A stretch of DNA of 64,000 nt from positions 744,001 to 808,000 of the forward strand of contig JADJWT010000001.1 of the NCBI GenBank assembly GCA_016716225.1. The letters are read 5' to 3'. This DNA is from Ignavibacteriota bacterium (GTDB taxonomy: Bacteria > Bacteroidota > Ignavibacteria > Ignavibacteriales > Melioribacteraceae). Made by a program: the position numbers and the translations under genes. Below are positions 55,210 through 64,000 of the stretch, piece after piece. Numbering within the stretch: position 1 is the first letter of the stretch; each line of letters opens with the position of its first letter. Below the pieces are notes generated by a model that saw only the letters and a program-made list of their open reading frames with translations, made no database searches and was not told the origin of the DNA.

Positions 55210-56142
55210 ATGGATTTATCAATAGTTATTCCCTTTTATAATGAAGAAGATTCAATTAAGCCTCTTTATGATGCTGTAACTGAATCAATGTCAAATCTTC
55301 CTTATTCATATGAACTAATTTTGGTTGATGATGGAAGCAAGGATAATACTTTATATAAAATGGTTGAAATTGCTAAATCAGATTCAAGATTAAAAGTTGT
55401 TAAACTTAAAAAAAATTATGGACAAACTACCGGTTTGCATGCCGGATTTCAAAACGCAGTTGGAAATTATATTGTTACAATGGATGGTGATTTACAAAAT
55501 GATCCATCGGATATTGGAAGAATGATGGAAAAACTTGGCGAAGGAAATGATATTTGTCTTGGTTGGCGCGAACACCGTCAAGACAGTCAATTTACACGAT
55601 TGCTTCCATCAAAAATTGCGAATTCCTTGGTAAGAAATGTAACAGGAATTCCGGTTAGAGATAACGGTTGTGCAATTCGTTCCTACAAAGCAGAAACAAT
55701 AAATAAATTTCCTATGTATTCAGAAATGCACAGATTATTGCCTGTTATAAATGCATTAACGGGAGCTTCGTTTACGCAAATTCCCGTAAAACATCACGCA
55801 AGAAAATTTGGTTCTTCAAAATATGGATTATCCAGAATTTATAAAGTTATCTTAGATTTAATTGCACTCAAAACAGTTTTTTCATCATTTAATAAACCGT
55901 TGTTTGGTTTTGGATTTCCGGCATTAATTTCCGGTTTATTATTTACAATTTTTTTTGGTGTTTCAATTACTACTTGGTTTTTTAATCCGGGTTATCCTTT
56001 GGTAGTGCTTTTGGGTTCAACAGCATTATTTGGAATTTTATCATTCACTCTTGGATTTTTAGGAATCATTTGTCATTTAATTTATAGAAGTGGAAATTTA
56101 AAAATAGAAAAAATGTATAAGCTAAAAATAAGCAAAGCTTAA
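55210..56142 (+). CDS. GT2 polyprenyl-phosphate glycosyltransferase, ArnC/GtrB-like
   Basis: A 310-residue protein. The GT-A domain starts LSIVIPFYNEEDSIKPLYD; LVDDGSKDN is at 38-46 and the metal-binding DGD at 92-94. Two C-terminal hydrophobic segments (about 232-290) anchor it in the membrane. This layout fits ArnC/GtrB/DPM1-type enzymes, which put a sugar on undecaprenyl phosphate for later transfer outside the cytoplasm. The GT39-like gene at 57148 is a likely user of that donor. It is the first gene of the right-hand operon. Confidence 0.87.
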   Translation: MDLSIVIPFYNEEDSIKPLYDAVTESMSNLPYSYELILVDDGSKDNTLYKMVEIAKSDSRLKVVKLKKNYGQTTGLHAGFQNAVGNYIVTMDGDLQNDPSDIGRMMEKLGEGNDICLGWREHRQDSQFTRLLPSKIANSLVRNVTGIPVRDNGCAIRSYKAETINKFPMYSEMHRLLPVINALTGASFTQIPVKHHARKFGSSKYGLSRIYKVILDLIALKTVFSSFNKPLFGFGFPALISGLLFTIFFGVSITTWFFNPGYPLVVLLGSTALFGILSFTLGFLGIICHLIYRSGNLKIEKMYKLKISKA

Positions 56143-56154
56143 TTTGGAGTTTTA

Positions 56155-57129
56155 ATGAATAGAAAGTATGATTTATCAGCTATTATTGTTTACTATCAAA
56201 AATATGAGTTTGATAATATCAAACCTCTTTTTGATCAGTATAAGGAAAATTTAGATAAAACCAATCTAAATTATGAATTCGTTTTTGTTATTGATGGTAA
56301 TATGCCCGGTGTATTAAATGAAGTAAAATCAATTGCAGAAAAAAATCAAAATATTAAAGTTATAAAACTTGGTAGATGGTTTGGTGATGCAACATCTTTG
56401 CAAGCTGGATTTGAAGCTTCTGAAGGAAATTTAATAATTACACTTCCCTCATTCCAACAAGTTGAAGCCGATGAAATTCCTAAAATGATAGAAAATATTA
56501 AGGACTGTGATATGGTTGTTGGCTGGAGATATCCAAGAATTGATAGTTTTCTAAATAATTTTCAATCAAAGGTTTTTAATAAAATTGTAAAATCGTTTGT
56601 CGGGACTCAATTTCATGACTTGAAATGTAATGTAAGATTATTCAAAAGAGAAATTCTTGAAAACATTTATATGTATGGTGATCAAGATAGATTTTTACCA
56701 TTGTGGGCTTGGCGTTTAGGTTATAAGGTTAAGGAAATAAAAGTTAAACAGCATAAAGTTGATTACAGACAAAAATTATATCCGCTCCAAAGTTACACAC
56801 AAAGAGGATTGGAACTTTTATCATTGTTTTTCTTAATTAAATTCACAAAAAAACCAATAAGATTTTTTGGTTCTTCTGGACTAATTATTTTCAGTTTAGG
56901 TTTATTATTAGGGTTCATTTTATTTATTCAAAGAATGTTTTTTGATGTTGCATTAGCAGATAGACCAATTGTATTAGTCAGTATACTTTTAATTGTGTTT
57001 GGAATATTAGCTTTTGCAATCGGTTTAGTTGGAGAGCTAATAATATTTACTCACGCCAAAGATATAAAAGATTACATTGTAGAAGATGTTTATTCATTCA
57101 AAAATGATAAGTTGGAAAAGAATAATTAG
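56155..57129 (+). CDS. ArnC-like GT2 protein lacking the DXD motif
   Basis: A 324-residue protein with the same architecture as its neighbour: GT-A domain, then two membrane segments (about 238-305). However, VDDGS is replaced by VIDGNMPG, and the metal-binding MDGD stretch by LPSFQQVEADE (97-107). The rest is conserved (RWFGDATSLQAGFEASEGN, VGWRYPRID, CNVRLFKRE). It may be a partner subunit of the first protein or an enzyme of altered mechanism. Twelve bp separate the two genes, so they are probably expressed together. Confidence 0.8.
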   Translation: MNRKYDLSAIIVYYQKYEFDNIKPLFDQYKENLDKTNLNYEFVFVIDGNMPGVLNEVKSIAEKNQNIKVIKLGRWFGDATSLQAGFEASEGNLIITLPSFQQVEADEIPKMIENIKDCDMVVGWRYPRIDSFLNNFQSKVFNKIVKSFVGTQFHDLKCNVRLFKREILENIYMYGDQDRFLPLWAWRLGYKVKEIKVKQHKVDYRQKLYPLQSYTQRGLELLSLFFLIKFTKKPIRFFGSSGLIIFSLGLLLGFILFIQRMFFDVALADRPIVLVSILLIVFGILAFAIGLVGELIIFTHAKDIKDYIVEDVYSFKNDKLEKNN

Positions 57130-57147
57130 TCTTCATCTTTGCAATTT

Positions 57148-59130
57148 ATGATAAAAATAGAAAATCTTAAATCAAACTCTAAATACTTCTTTTGGATAAT
57201 TATTGGGATTTCGGTCTCGCTTGGAACTTTAATACGATTTGATGATTTAGGTAAATTTACTTTAGCTTTAGATGAATATTATATTATTAAATCTTCCGAA
57301 TTTATTTTGGAATACGGTTTACCTCAATTTCCAAGCGGCGGTTATTATTCGCGCGGAGTTTTAGTTCAATATTTAATTGCTCTTTTATTAAACTTTGGCG
57401 TTAAAGCAGAACTTGCCGGAAGAATTTTTTCAGTCGCTGCAAATCTATTAACAATTCCACCACTTTATTTTATTACAAAAAAAATTGGAAATAAATTAAC
57501 TGCATTAGTGGTAATTATAATATTTTCATTTTCTGTTTGGGAAATTGAGTTTGCTAGATTTGCCCGAATGTACACTCCGTTTCAAGCAATTTTTATGTTG
57601 TACATTTATTTTGCATTAGTTGATTTTCATAACAAAAGTTTCAAAAATTTCAAATGGATGATTTTACTTTCTGTAATTTCTTTACTTGTTTATGAAGGAA
57701 GTATTTTTATTGCCGTTTTTAATTTTGTTCCGTTTGTTGTTCACAAAAAATTTGATCTAAAATATTTTATTTCTGCAGTTTTAACATTTTTTGCATCAAC
57801 ATTTTTTAATATGTTCGGATTCAGAACTTTTAATTCTCCTCCTACACTTCCTCCGCAATTAGTTGATTTTGTTAGAGAAGCCACAAAACAATCTCCAATT
57901 AAAATACCACAAACTCTGTTTCCATTTGCATTTGATAATTTTTTAACGTCAATTCTTACAATAATTTTGGTTTCAATTAATATTTACATTTTCATACAAT
58001 TAGTAAAATTTTTATCAGAAAAAAAATTCTGGTCGATTTTCTCATTAGTTCTTTTAACAATTTTTGCAACATTAAATTTATTCGGATTATTCATTTTGAG
58101 CTTTATTTTATTGGCTTTCTGGAATTTGCTGGAATATGATTTCAAAAATAAAAAATTCAACATTTATCTATTTTCACTTTTTGCGATTAATACATTTTAT
58201 TGGTTTTCGTTTGGATTATTAACAAAAAATTGGTTCGTACTTTTCAATGATTTTTCTTCTTATACAATTGGCGGAATCAGCAAAAGATTAATTGTTGCGT
58301 TTTTTAATTTCCCTGATAATTATTACACAATTTTAAATTACTTACGAACTATTCCAATCATTACAATTTTTTCAATAATATTCGGCATCTTATTGATTTT
58401 ATTGCTTATCACAAAACTGAAAAAATATTTTGAGATAAAATTTTTATTCGCTTCTTTGATTTTTGTAAGCTTATTGGCAACTGTTCCGACTTTGGAATAT
58501 GATGAAACTCGTTATACTTTTTTTGCAGTTCCGCTACTAATTATTCTTGTTGTTTTTTCCGTTCAAAAATTTTCCGAAATAATATTTTCAAGAAAACTTT
58601 TATTGGCAAATTTAGTTTTTCCCATAATTGTTTTTTCCGCATTCGGATTATCAAAAGATTTTGAATTTTACCATTTAATAAACATTGATAAAGCAGATGT
58701 AAATTACCGACTAATTTACAATTCAAGAATAAAAAAACATTTATACAGAAGATGGGATATTGAAAATCCCGTAAAATTTGTTGCAAAAAATGCCAAGAGA
58801 GATGATATAATTATGGTAAACGAAAATAGTCTGGAATATTATTTACCGCGAGTAGATTATTTTAATGTTGATTTTAATCATGAAGCATTTAGTATTTTAA
58901 GTGCGGAAAAAGGCACTAAAGAAAGATGGAGCGAAGCAAAATTAATTTATAAAAATGAAGATTTGATAAATTTTATCGAAAATAGAACACAGACAATTTG
59001 GTTTGTTGTATTTCCGGAAAATTGGTTAGGTAAAATTAATTTTTATGAAAAATATAAATCAAATTTAGCTTATCAAGGTATTGACGGATTGTTAAAAGTT
59101 TATAAATTTCCAGTAAACGAAAGTAAATAA
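57148..59130 (+). CDS. GT39/ArnT-like integral membrane glycosyltransferase
   Basis: A 660-residue protein from the ATG at 57148 (a TTG three codons earlier is in frame but has no ribosome site). About twelve hydrophobic segments; the first outer loop has LALDEYYIIKSSEF, an acidic pair where GT39/ArnT enzymes have their catalytic aspartate. The C-terminal 130 residues are soluble and end in a domain like that of the 544-2094 protein. It should move a sugar from a polyprenyl-phosphate donor, probably made by the two GT2 genes directly upstream. Confidence 0.75.
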   Translation: MIKIENLKSNSKYFFWIIIGISVSLGTLIRFDDLGKFTLALDEYYIIKSSEFILEYGLPQFPSGGYYSRGVLVQYLIALLLNFGVKAELAGRIFSVAANLLTIPPLYFITKKIGNKLTALVVIIIFSFSVWEIEFARFARMYTPFQAIFMLYIYFALVDFHNKSFKNFKWMILLSVISLLVYEGSIFIAVFNFVPFVVHKKFDLKYFISAVLTFFASTFFNMFGFRTFNSPPTLPPQLVDFVREATKQSPIKIPQTLFPFAFDNFLTSILTIILVSINIYIFIQLVKFLSEKKFWSIFSLVLLTIFATLNLFGLFILSFILLAFWNLLEYDFKNKKFNIYLFSLFAINTFYWFSFGLLTKNWFVLFNDFSSYTIGGISKRLIVAFFNFPDNYYTILNYLRTIPIITIFSIIFGILLILLLITKLKKYFEIKFLFASLIFVSLLATVPTLEYDETRYTFFAVPLLIILVVFSVQKFSEIIFSRKLLLANLVFPIIVFSAFGLSKDFEFYHLINIDKADVNYRLIYNSRIKKHLYRRWDIENPVKFVAKNAKRDDIIMVNENSLEYYLPRVDYFNVDFNHEAFSILSAEKGTKERWSEAKLIYKNEDLINFIENRTQTIWFVVFPENWLGKINFYEKYKSNLAYQGIDGLLKVYKFPVNESK

Positions 59131-59234
59131 TATTTGAGATTGTTACTATATAAACTAATATATTCCTCAACTTTACACCCAAATTATTTTTATATTTCTT
59201 TTTATTAATACAAAATTTCAAACTTTATAAAAAC

Positions 59235-61049
59235 ATGTATATTCTAGGTATTTCCGCTTATTATCATGATTCAGCAGCTTGTTTAATTCAAGATGGAAAA
59301 ATTATTGCCGCAGCTCAAGAAGAAAGATTTACACGCAAAAAGCATGATTATAATTTTCCCAAACACGCAATTGAGTTTTGTTTAAAATCCGCAAAAATTA
59401 AAAGTAACCAATTAGATTTTGTTGCTTTTTATGATAAACCTTTGCTAAAATTTAATCGGCTTTTAGAAACTTATTTAGCATTTCCAGGGAAAGGTTTAAA
59501 ATCTTTTATTACTGCAATGCCTTTATGGTTAAAACAAAAATTGTGGATTCCCGATTTAATTAAAAAAGAGTTGAATTTCGATGGCAAGATTCTTTTCCCG
59601 GAACATCACGAATCTCATGCTGCATCGGCATTTTATCCATCTCCATTTTCGCGAGCTGCATTTTTAACAATTGATGGCGTTGGCGAATGGGCAACTTCTT
59701 CTTACGGAATTGGTAATGATAATAAAATTGAAATTTTAGCAGAGCAGCATTTTCCGCATTCAATCGGATTGCTTTATTCCGCATTTACATATTTTACAGG
59801 ATTCAAAGTAAATTCCGGCGAATACAAAGTTATGGGTTTAGCTCCTTACGGAGAGCCGAAATATGTACAGAAAATTTATGATAATATAATTGATTTGAAA
59901 GATGACGGCTCATTTACAATGAATATGGATTATTTTGATTATCCAACCGGATTAAAAATGACAAACAAAAAATTTGCTGATTTGTTTGATGGTTCGGCAA
60001 GAAAATCAGAATCTCAATTGACTCAACGTGAAATGGATTTGGCAAAATCAGTTCAAGTTGTAACAGAAGAAATAATGTCAAGAATGGCAAAACACATAAA
60101 AAAAGTTACCGGCGAAAAATATTTATGTTTAGCTGGCGGAGTTGCATTAAACTGTGTTGCCAACGGAATTTTATTAAGAGAAAATATTTTTGAAGATATT
60201 TGGATTCAACCGGCTGCCGGAGATGCCGGCGGAGCTTTGGGTTCAGCACTTTTGGTTTATCATGATTATTTAAAAAATCCCAAAGTGAAATCCACCAGAT
60301 CAATTCAAGGGGGTTCTTATTTTGGAACAGAATATTCTACCGTAGAAATAAAATCTTTTCTTGATGAGAAAAACATTCCATACAGTTTTGTTTCTGATGA
60401 AATATTGTTTAATAATGTTAGCAATTATTTGATAGATGAAAAAGTTGTCGGATGGTTTCAAGGCAAAATGGAATTTGGTCCGCGAGCTCTTGGGAACCGC
60501 TCTATAATTGGAGATGCACGTTCTCCCAATATGCAGAAAAAAATGAATTTAAAAATTAAATACAGAGAAAGTTTTCGTCCATTTGCACCATCGGTTTTAG
60601 CCGAAGAAATTAGCAATTGGTTTGAAATTGATAGAGAAAGTCCGTACATGCTTTTAGTCGCAGATGTAAAAAAAGAAAAGCAAAATTTAATGACAGAAGA
60701 TGAACAGAAATTATTCGGCATTGATAAATTAAATATTGTTCGTTCGGAAATTCCGGCTGTTACTCATATTGATTATTCCGCAAGAATTCAATCGGTGAAT
60801 AAAGATGATAATCCAAGATATCATTCATTAATAAAAAACTTCTTCGAAAAAACTGGATGCCCAGTAATAATTAACACATCGTTTAATGTAAGAGGTGAAC
60901 CGATAGTTGAATCCCCGCTTGATGCATATAAATGTTTTATGCGTACTGAAATGGATTATTTAGTATTGGGAAATTTTATTTTGGATAAGCAAAATCAACC
61001 AAAATTTATTGATACAATTAATTGGAAAGATACGTATGAGCTTGATTAA
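59235..61049 (+). CDS. Carbamoyltransferase, NodU/CmcH family
   Basis: A 604-residue protein. The N-terminal domain has YYHDSAACLIQDGKI and AAQEERFTRKKHD, then HHESHAASAFYPSPF and TIDGVGEWATSS. The C-terminal YrdC-like part has GGVALNCVANGILL, GDAGGALGSALL and GPRALGNRSIIGDAR. All are signature blocks of carbamoyltransferases that add carbamoyl from carbamoyl phosphate to a hydroxyl, as in NodU (on nod factors) and antibiotic enzymes. In this locus it probably carbamoylates a polymer sugar. It overlaps the SxtJ-like gene. Confidence 0.9.
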   Translation: MYILGISAYYHDSAACLIQDGKIIAAAQEERFTRKKHDYNFPKHAIEFCLKSAKIKSNQLDFVAFYDKPLLKFNRLLETYLAFPGKGLKSFITAMPLWLKQKLWIPDLIKKELNFDGKILFPEHHESHAASAFYPSPFSRAAFLTIDGVGEWATSSYGIGNDNKIEILAEQHFPHSIGLLYSAFTYFTGFKVNSGEYKVMGLAPYGEPKYVQKIYDNIIDLKDDGSFTMNMDYFDYPTGLKMTNKKFADLFDGSARKSESQLTQREMDLAKSVQVVTEEIMSRMAKHIKKVTGEKYLCLAGGVALNCVANGILLRENIFEDIWIQPAAGDAGGALGSALLVYHDYLKNPKVKSTRSIQGGSYFGTEYSTVEIKSFLDEKNIPYSFVSDEILFNNVSNYLIDEKVVGWFQGKMEFGPRALGNRSIIGDARSPNMQKKMNLKIKYRESFRPFAPSVLAEEISNWFEIDRESPYMLLVADVKKEKQNLMTEDEQKLFGIDKLNIVRSEIPAVTHIDYSARIQSVNKDDNPRYHSLIKNFFEKTGCPVIINTSFNVRGEPIVESPLDAYKCFMRTEMDYLVLGNFILDKQNQPKFIDTINWKDTYELD

Positions 61050-61464
61050 AGATACAAAATATGAACTTGAACAAATTGACTTTAGTGAAAAATCATTAAA
61101 GAAATTTGGAATTACAATCGGATCAATTTTACTAATTATTGGACTATATTTTACTTGGAAAATCACCCCAAATATTTTTTTAACAATAATTTCAATTATA
61201 GGTATATTGCTTTTTGTATTAGGAATTACAAATCCTAAAAAATTATCAAAAGTTTATAAATATTGGATGATTTTTGCTTTAATTCTTGGCTGGTTTGTAT
61301 CAAGAATAATTTTAACTATTTTATTTTATATTATAATTGCACCAATTGGGATTGTAACGAAAATTTTAGGAAAAGATTTTTTAAGAATATCCAACAAATC
61401 TAAATTAGATTCCTTTTGGTTAAAAAAAGACAATTCTATAAAAAACATTGAAAAAATGTACTAA
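61036..61464 (+). CDS. SxtJ-like small membrane protein
   Basis: A 142-residue protein with three or four hydrophobic segments. The ATG at 61036 lies inside the end of the carbamoyltransferase gene (14-bp overlap), which suggests translational coupling; the open frame begins earlier at 61009 but without a good start. The C-terminal motif DSFWLKKD resembles the family's D-x-x-W ending. SxtJ proteins regularly follow NodU-type carbamoyltransferases in bacterial loci; their function is unknown. Confidence 0.7.
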   Translation: MSLIKDTKYELEQIDFSEKSLKKFGITIGSILLIIGLYFTWKITPNIFLTIISIIGILLFVLGITNPKKLSKVYKYWMIFALILGWFVSRIILTILFYIIIAPIGIVTKILGKDFLRISNKSKLDSFWLKKDNSIKNIEKMY

Positions 61465-61628
61465 TATGTCCATAAAATTTAATTGTTTGTGAGTTATATC
61501 ATCAAAAACTTGAAATTTTCTTTTTATTTGCAAATATAATTTTAAGTTTTGAGTTTGACAGTAATAAATACATTTAATAAATTATTAATAATTTTTATAT
61601 TTAGTACTAAGCGATTTAATCATTTACT

Positions 61629-63062
61629 ATGACAAAAGTTCCGAAATATAAATTCTATTTTGCATTATTCGATTTGATAATTATTTCAATCGCATTTGTC
61701 ATTTCCGCATATGTTGTTAGATATGATAAAAATCTTGATTTAATAAACTTTGTCAGAATTTCTTTCCCAATTTTATCACTTTTTTTTATTGCAGCAGCAT
61801 TTTTTATTTTCATCTTTCAAGTAAATAATCTTTACAGAATTAACATAATTTTTAATCGTTCCGCTCATCTTACTGCAATAATCAAATCACTTTACTACGG
61901 AACTCTAAATGTTGTTGTAATTTCGCACCTCGTAAAATCTTCTGAAGTTTTAGATTCAAGATTAATTATTTTCATGTTTGTGCTAATTGTTGTTCCAACT
62001 CTTTATATTTTTAGAGTAGAAGTCGGAAGAAGAATTTTTCTTAAGTATAAACAACAATTTAACAGTAATGTAATTATTGTTGGTGATGGAACAACCGGCA
62101 AATTATTAGCTACAAAATTATTGTTTGAGAATCCTGAAGGAATTAATGTTCTAGGGTTTGTTGTTAATCATGAAGTACCTGATAAAAAATTAAATGGCAT
62201 AGAGGTCTTAGGAACAATTGAAGATTTAAAGCGAATAAATAATGAATTCACAATTGATGAAATTATTATTGCGATTGACGATATAAATTATGAAAGACTT
62301 CTTGAGATTTTGGATTTATGTAATTCTTTACATGTAACTGTTAAATTGACTTCAGAACTTTTTGATATTGTAACGAAAAAAGTTTCCACAGAAAAATATG
62401 CGGGAATTCCGGTTCTTGGAGTTTCTCCTCATTATAGCAATAACTTAACTCTTAAGCTTAAAAGAATTGTTGATTTAATACTATCATTAATTGGAGTAGC
62501 AATACTTTCGCCAATATTTATAATAATTGCATTATTGATTAAACTTTCCTCCAAAGGTCCAGTATTTTTTAAACAAGATAGAATTGGTCAAGGAGGACAA
62601 CCATTTAAGTTTTACAAATTTCGTTCAATGACGGTTGATGAAAAGGGCGAAGAAGAAAGAAAACGCCAGATGATTGAATTTATAAAAAATAATGGTTCTC
62701 AAAACGGCGATACAAAAATTGTTAATGAAAAAAGAGTTACTTGGATTGGAAAAATTATAAGAAAATTATCTTTGGATGAATTACCGCAGTTAATTAACGT
62801 AATTAAAGGTGAAATGAGTTTAGTAGGACCGCGCCCAAGCTTACCGTATGAGTTTGATAATTACGATACTTGGCAGAAAAGAAGAGTTAATGTATTGCCA
62901 GGATGCACAGGAGTTTGGCAAGTTTGGGGAAGAAGTTCTGTATCATTTAGAGATTCTGTAGTTCTTGATTTGTATTATGTTAATAATATGTCACCTTGGC
63001 TGGATATTCAATTAATTCTTAAAACTATTCCTGTTATGTTATTTTCCAGAGGCGGAAAATAA
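61629..63062 (+). CDS. Polyprenyl glycosylphosphotransferase (WbaP/WcaJ-like initiating enzyme)
   Basis: A 477-residue protein: four or five N-terminal membrane segments, a central CoA-binding-like domain (NVIIVGDGTTGKLLATKL), one more membrane segment (about 280-300) and the catalytic bacterial sugar transferase domain (GPVFFKQDRIGQGGQPFKFY, KFRSM, SLDELPQLINVIKGEMSLVG, PGCTGVWQVWGRS). It transfers a sugar-1-phosphate onto undecaprenyl phosphate and so starts the repeat unit. It is the only initiating enzyme seen in the window. The 5' gap of 164 bp may hold a promoter. Confidence 0.92.
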   Translation: MTKVPKYKFYFALFDLIIISIAFVISAYVVRYDKNLDLINFVRISFPILSLFFIAAAFFIFIFQVNNLYRINIIFNRSAHLTAIIKSLYYGTLNVVVISHLVKSSEVLDSRLIIFMFVLIVVPTLYIFRVEVGRRIFLKYKQQFNSNVIIVGDGTTGKLLATKLLFENPEGINVLGFVVNHEVPDKKLNGIEVLGTIEDLKRINNEFTIDEIIIAIDDINYERLLEILDLCNSLHVTVKLTSELFDIVTKKVSTEKYAGIPVLGVSPHYSNNLTLKLKRIVDLILSLIGVAILSPIFIIIALLIKLSSKGPVFFKQDRIGQGGQPFKFYKFRSMTVDEKGEEERKRQMIEFIKNNGSQNGDTKIVNEKRVTWIGKIIRKLSLDELPQLINVIKGEMSLVGPRPSLPYEFDNYDTWQKRRVNVLPGCTGVWQVWGRSSVSFRDSVVLDLYYVNNMSPWLDIQLILKTIPVMLFSRGGK

Positions 63063-63101
63063 TTTTCCGAAACATATATTTAAAAAATGTTTTTTTTTTC
63101 G

Positions 63102-63125
63102 ATATTAACATCAAATTGTTAATAT
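63102..63125. promoter_or_regulatory. Perfect inverted repeat before the export genes
   Basis: ATATTAAC (63102-63109) and GTTAATAT (63118-63125) form an 8-bp perfect inverted repeat with an 8-base spacer, 35 bp before the start of the SLBB gene. It may be an operator or a weak transcript end for the gene upstream, which is also followed by a run of ten T. Confidence 0.25.
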
Positions 63126-63159
63126 TTCAATAAGACCCAAAAAGAGGAAGTTTATAATA

Positions 63160-63678
63160 ATGAAAAGAAAATTAACAATTATAATGCTGTTTTTTATGGC
63201 ATATGGTTTGTTTGCTCAAAACGAAAATGATGTACGTCTTGGTACACAATACACAGGAGTAACTTCGCAAAGACAAGGTGGATTTTATGATTACTCTGAT
63301 CCTGAAGCTGTAAATATGAGTGTTTCTGTTTGGGGATTTGTAAAATATCCCGGAAGATATCAAATACCAGTATATACAACTGCTAGTGATTTATTATCTT
63401 ATGCTGGTGGACCAACAGACGATTCTGATCTTGAAGATTTACGGCTTTACAGAGTTATGGAAGATTCAACTCAACATCTGTTTTCGTTCAATTTTAATGA
63501 TTTACTTTGGGCAGATAATTTAGAAGTGCAAAGCAGAAAATTACCAAAATTACAAGGCGGAGATTTACTAGTTGTTCCAGGTTCTCCAAGATTATACTTT
63601 AAAAATTGGTTTCAAGTTGGTTTAAGCATTTTTTCTGCTGTAATTTCCCTATGGCTTTTAATATTAAGATTAAAATAA
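63160..63678 (+). CDS. SLBB-domain polysaccharide export protein
   Basis: A 172-residue protein with a signal peptide (about 1-20, ending GLFAQ). An SLBB (soluble-ligand-binding beta-grasp) domain follows (VSVWGFVKYPGRYQIPVYTT, then DLLSYAGGPTDDSDLEDLRL), and a single C-terminal membrane segment. It lacks the N-terminal PES domain of Wza, so it is a short export accessory rather than a full outer-membrane channel. GAGGAAG lies 10 bases before the ATG. It is followed by a Wzz-like gene, the usual order in export modules. Confidence 0.8.
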   Translation: MKRKLTIIMLFFMAYGLFAQNENDVRLGTQYTGVTSQRQGGFYDYSDPEAVNMSVSVWGFVKYPGRYQIPVYTTASDLLSYAGGPTDDSDLEDLRLYRVMEDSTQHLFSFNFNDLLWADNLEVQSRKLPKLQGGDLLVVPGSPRLYFKNWFQVGLSIFSAVISLWLLILRLK

Positions 63679-63691
63679 AGGATATAAATTA

Positions 63692-64000
63692 GTGGAAAAA
63701 GTTAAAAATTTTAACTCGAATTCGAAAAACAAAAGCGCATCAGTAAATTATCTAAATATGTTGAAATCAAATTTGGTTTTGATTCTAACTATCAGTTTAG
63801 TAATATTTTCAATTATTCTCATTTACGCAATTTCTGCGCCCGATATTTATACGAGTACAACAGTTTTAAAAATTTCTGAACCTCAGAATAAAAATATCTT
63901 ATCGGATCCGCTTCAGGCTGCACTTGGTTCCTCAAGTACTGATAGATATATAGCAAATGAAATTGAAGTAATGAAAAATAGATCAATTAGAGAAGAAGTT
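63692..64000 (+). CDS. Wzz-like chain-length determinant (5' part only)
   Basis: The frame is open to the right edge, giving 103 residues. A GTG at 63692 is preceded by AAAGGAT and fits the ribosome spacing; the next in-frame ATG, 22 codons later, would cut off the basic N-terminal tail. A membrane segment (NLVLILTISLVIFSIILIYA) is followed by PDIYTSTTVLKISEP, the Wzz N-terminal pattern, and by ALGSSSTDRYIANEIEVM. Wzz proteins control polymer length and often extend into a tyrosine autokinase, which cannot be seen here. Confidence 0.85.
   Translation, partial: MEKVKNFNSNSKNKSASVNYLNMLKSNLVLILTISLVIFSIILIYAISAPDIYTSTTVLKISEPQNKNILSDPLQAALGSSSTDRYIANEIEVMKNRSIREEV

Overview
The window is very AT-rich (clearly below 35% GC by eye). 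It is most likely from a member of the Ignavibacteria/Chlorobi side of the Bacteroidota. The main reason is that six or seven secreted proteins end in a type IX secretion (T9SS) sorting domain carrying the NYPNPFNP(T/S)T signature typical of that group, joined to Ig-like, FN3, LamG and BACON modules. I saw no rRNA, tRNA, CRISPR array, transposase or phage gene. Nearly all of the window is one large exopolysaccharide/O-polysaccharide locus with its secreted accessory proteins.

Layout. Positions 1-3928 (minus) hold a partial DPM1-like glycosyltransferase, a GT39-like membrane transferase and a lipoprotein resembling rhamnogalacturonan lyases. A strong hairpin terminator (3943-3971) separates them from a 1131-residue LamG/Ig/FN3 T9SS cargo (3982-7377). 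From 30726 down to 7545 (minus) runs a tightly packed run of 18 genes, probably one operon: two sugar-nucleotide epimerases, six GT4 glycosyltransferases, a Wzy-type polymerase/ligase, a PHP-like hydrolase, an asparagine-synthase-like amidotransferase, a GlpD-like oxidoreductase, an SDR, a pyruvyl transferase with an FrhB-like partner, an acetyltransferase and a flippase-like membrane protein. The run ends with a secreted SGNH esterase carrying a T9SS tail. Positions 31331-32884 hold a serine-acetyltransferase-like gene and an alpha/alpha-toroid-like gene broken by a homopolymer frameshift. Positions 33087-35924 (plus) encode a beta-helix protein with a dockerin-like end. Positions 36091-42700 hold two ATP-grasp paralogues, a CapK/PaaK-like adenylating enzyme, a CapA-like metallophosphatase and a Wzx flippase.

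Positions 43305-50793 (plus) hold three secreted proteins in tandem: two polysaccharide-deacetylase-like proteins sharing four almost identical 567-bp BACON modules, then a BNR/Ycf48-like protein. The first deacetylase gene is interrupted by two single-base deletions. Positions 50912-53459 (minus) hold a GT2 enzyme and a B12-binding radical SAM protein. Positions 53870-54975 are a frameshifted, probably internally deleted T9SS cargo gene of unusual composition. From 55210 to the right edge (plus) is the start of a second polymer operon: two ArnC-like GT2 proteins (the second without the DXD motif), a GT39-like enzyme, a carbamoyltransferase with SxtJ, the polyprenyl glycosylphosphotransferase that would start repeat-unit assembly, an SLBB export protein and a partial Wzz-like chain-length regulator.

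Together the genes describe a Wzx/Wzy-type polymer: lipid-linked initiation (61629-63062), assembly by many GTs, decoration by acetyl, pyruvyl, carbamoyl and possibly amide groups, flipping (41249-42700), polymerisation (24952-26322), and export with length control (63160-64000). It is surrounded by secreted enzymes that could modify, cut or bind that polymer. Four genes carry apparent single-base frameshifts, so either assembly error or real decay must be considered. All functions are inferred from sequence patterns; no database search was run.
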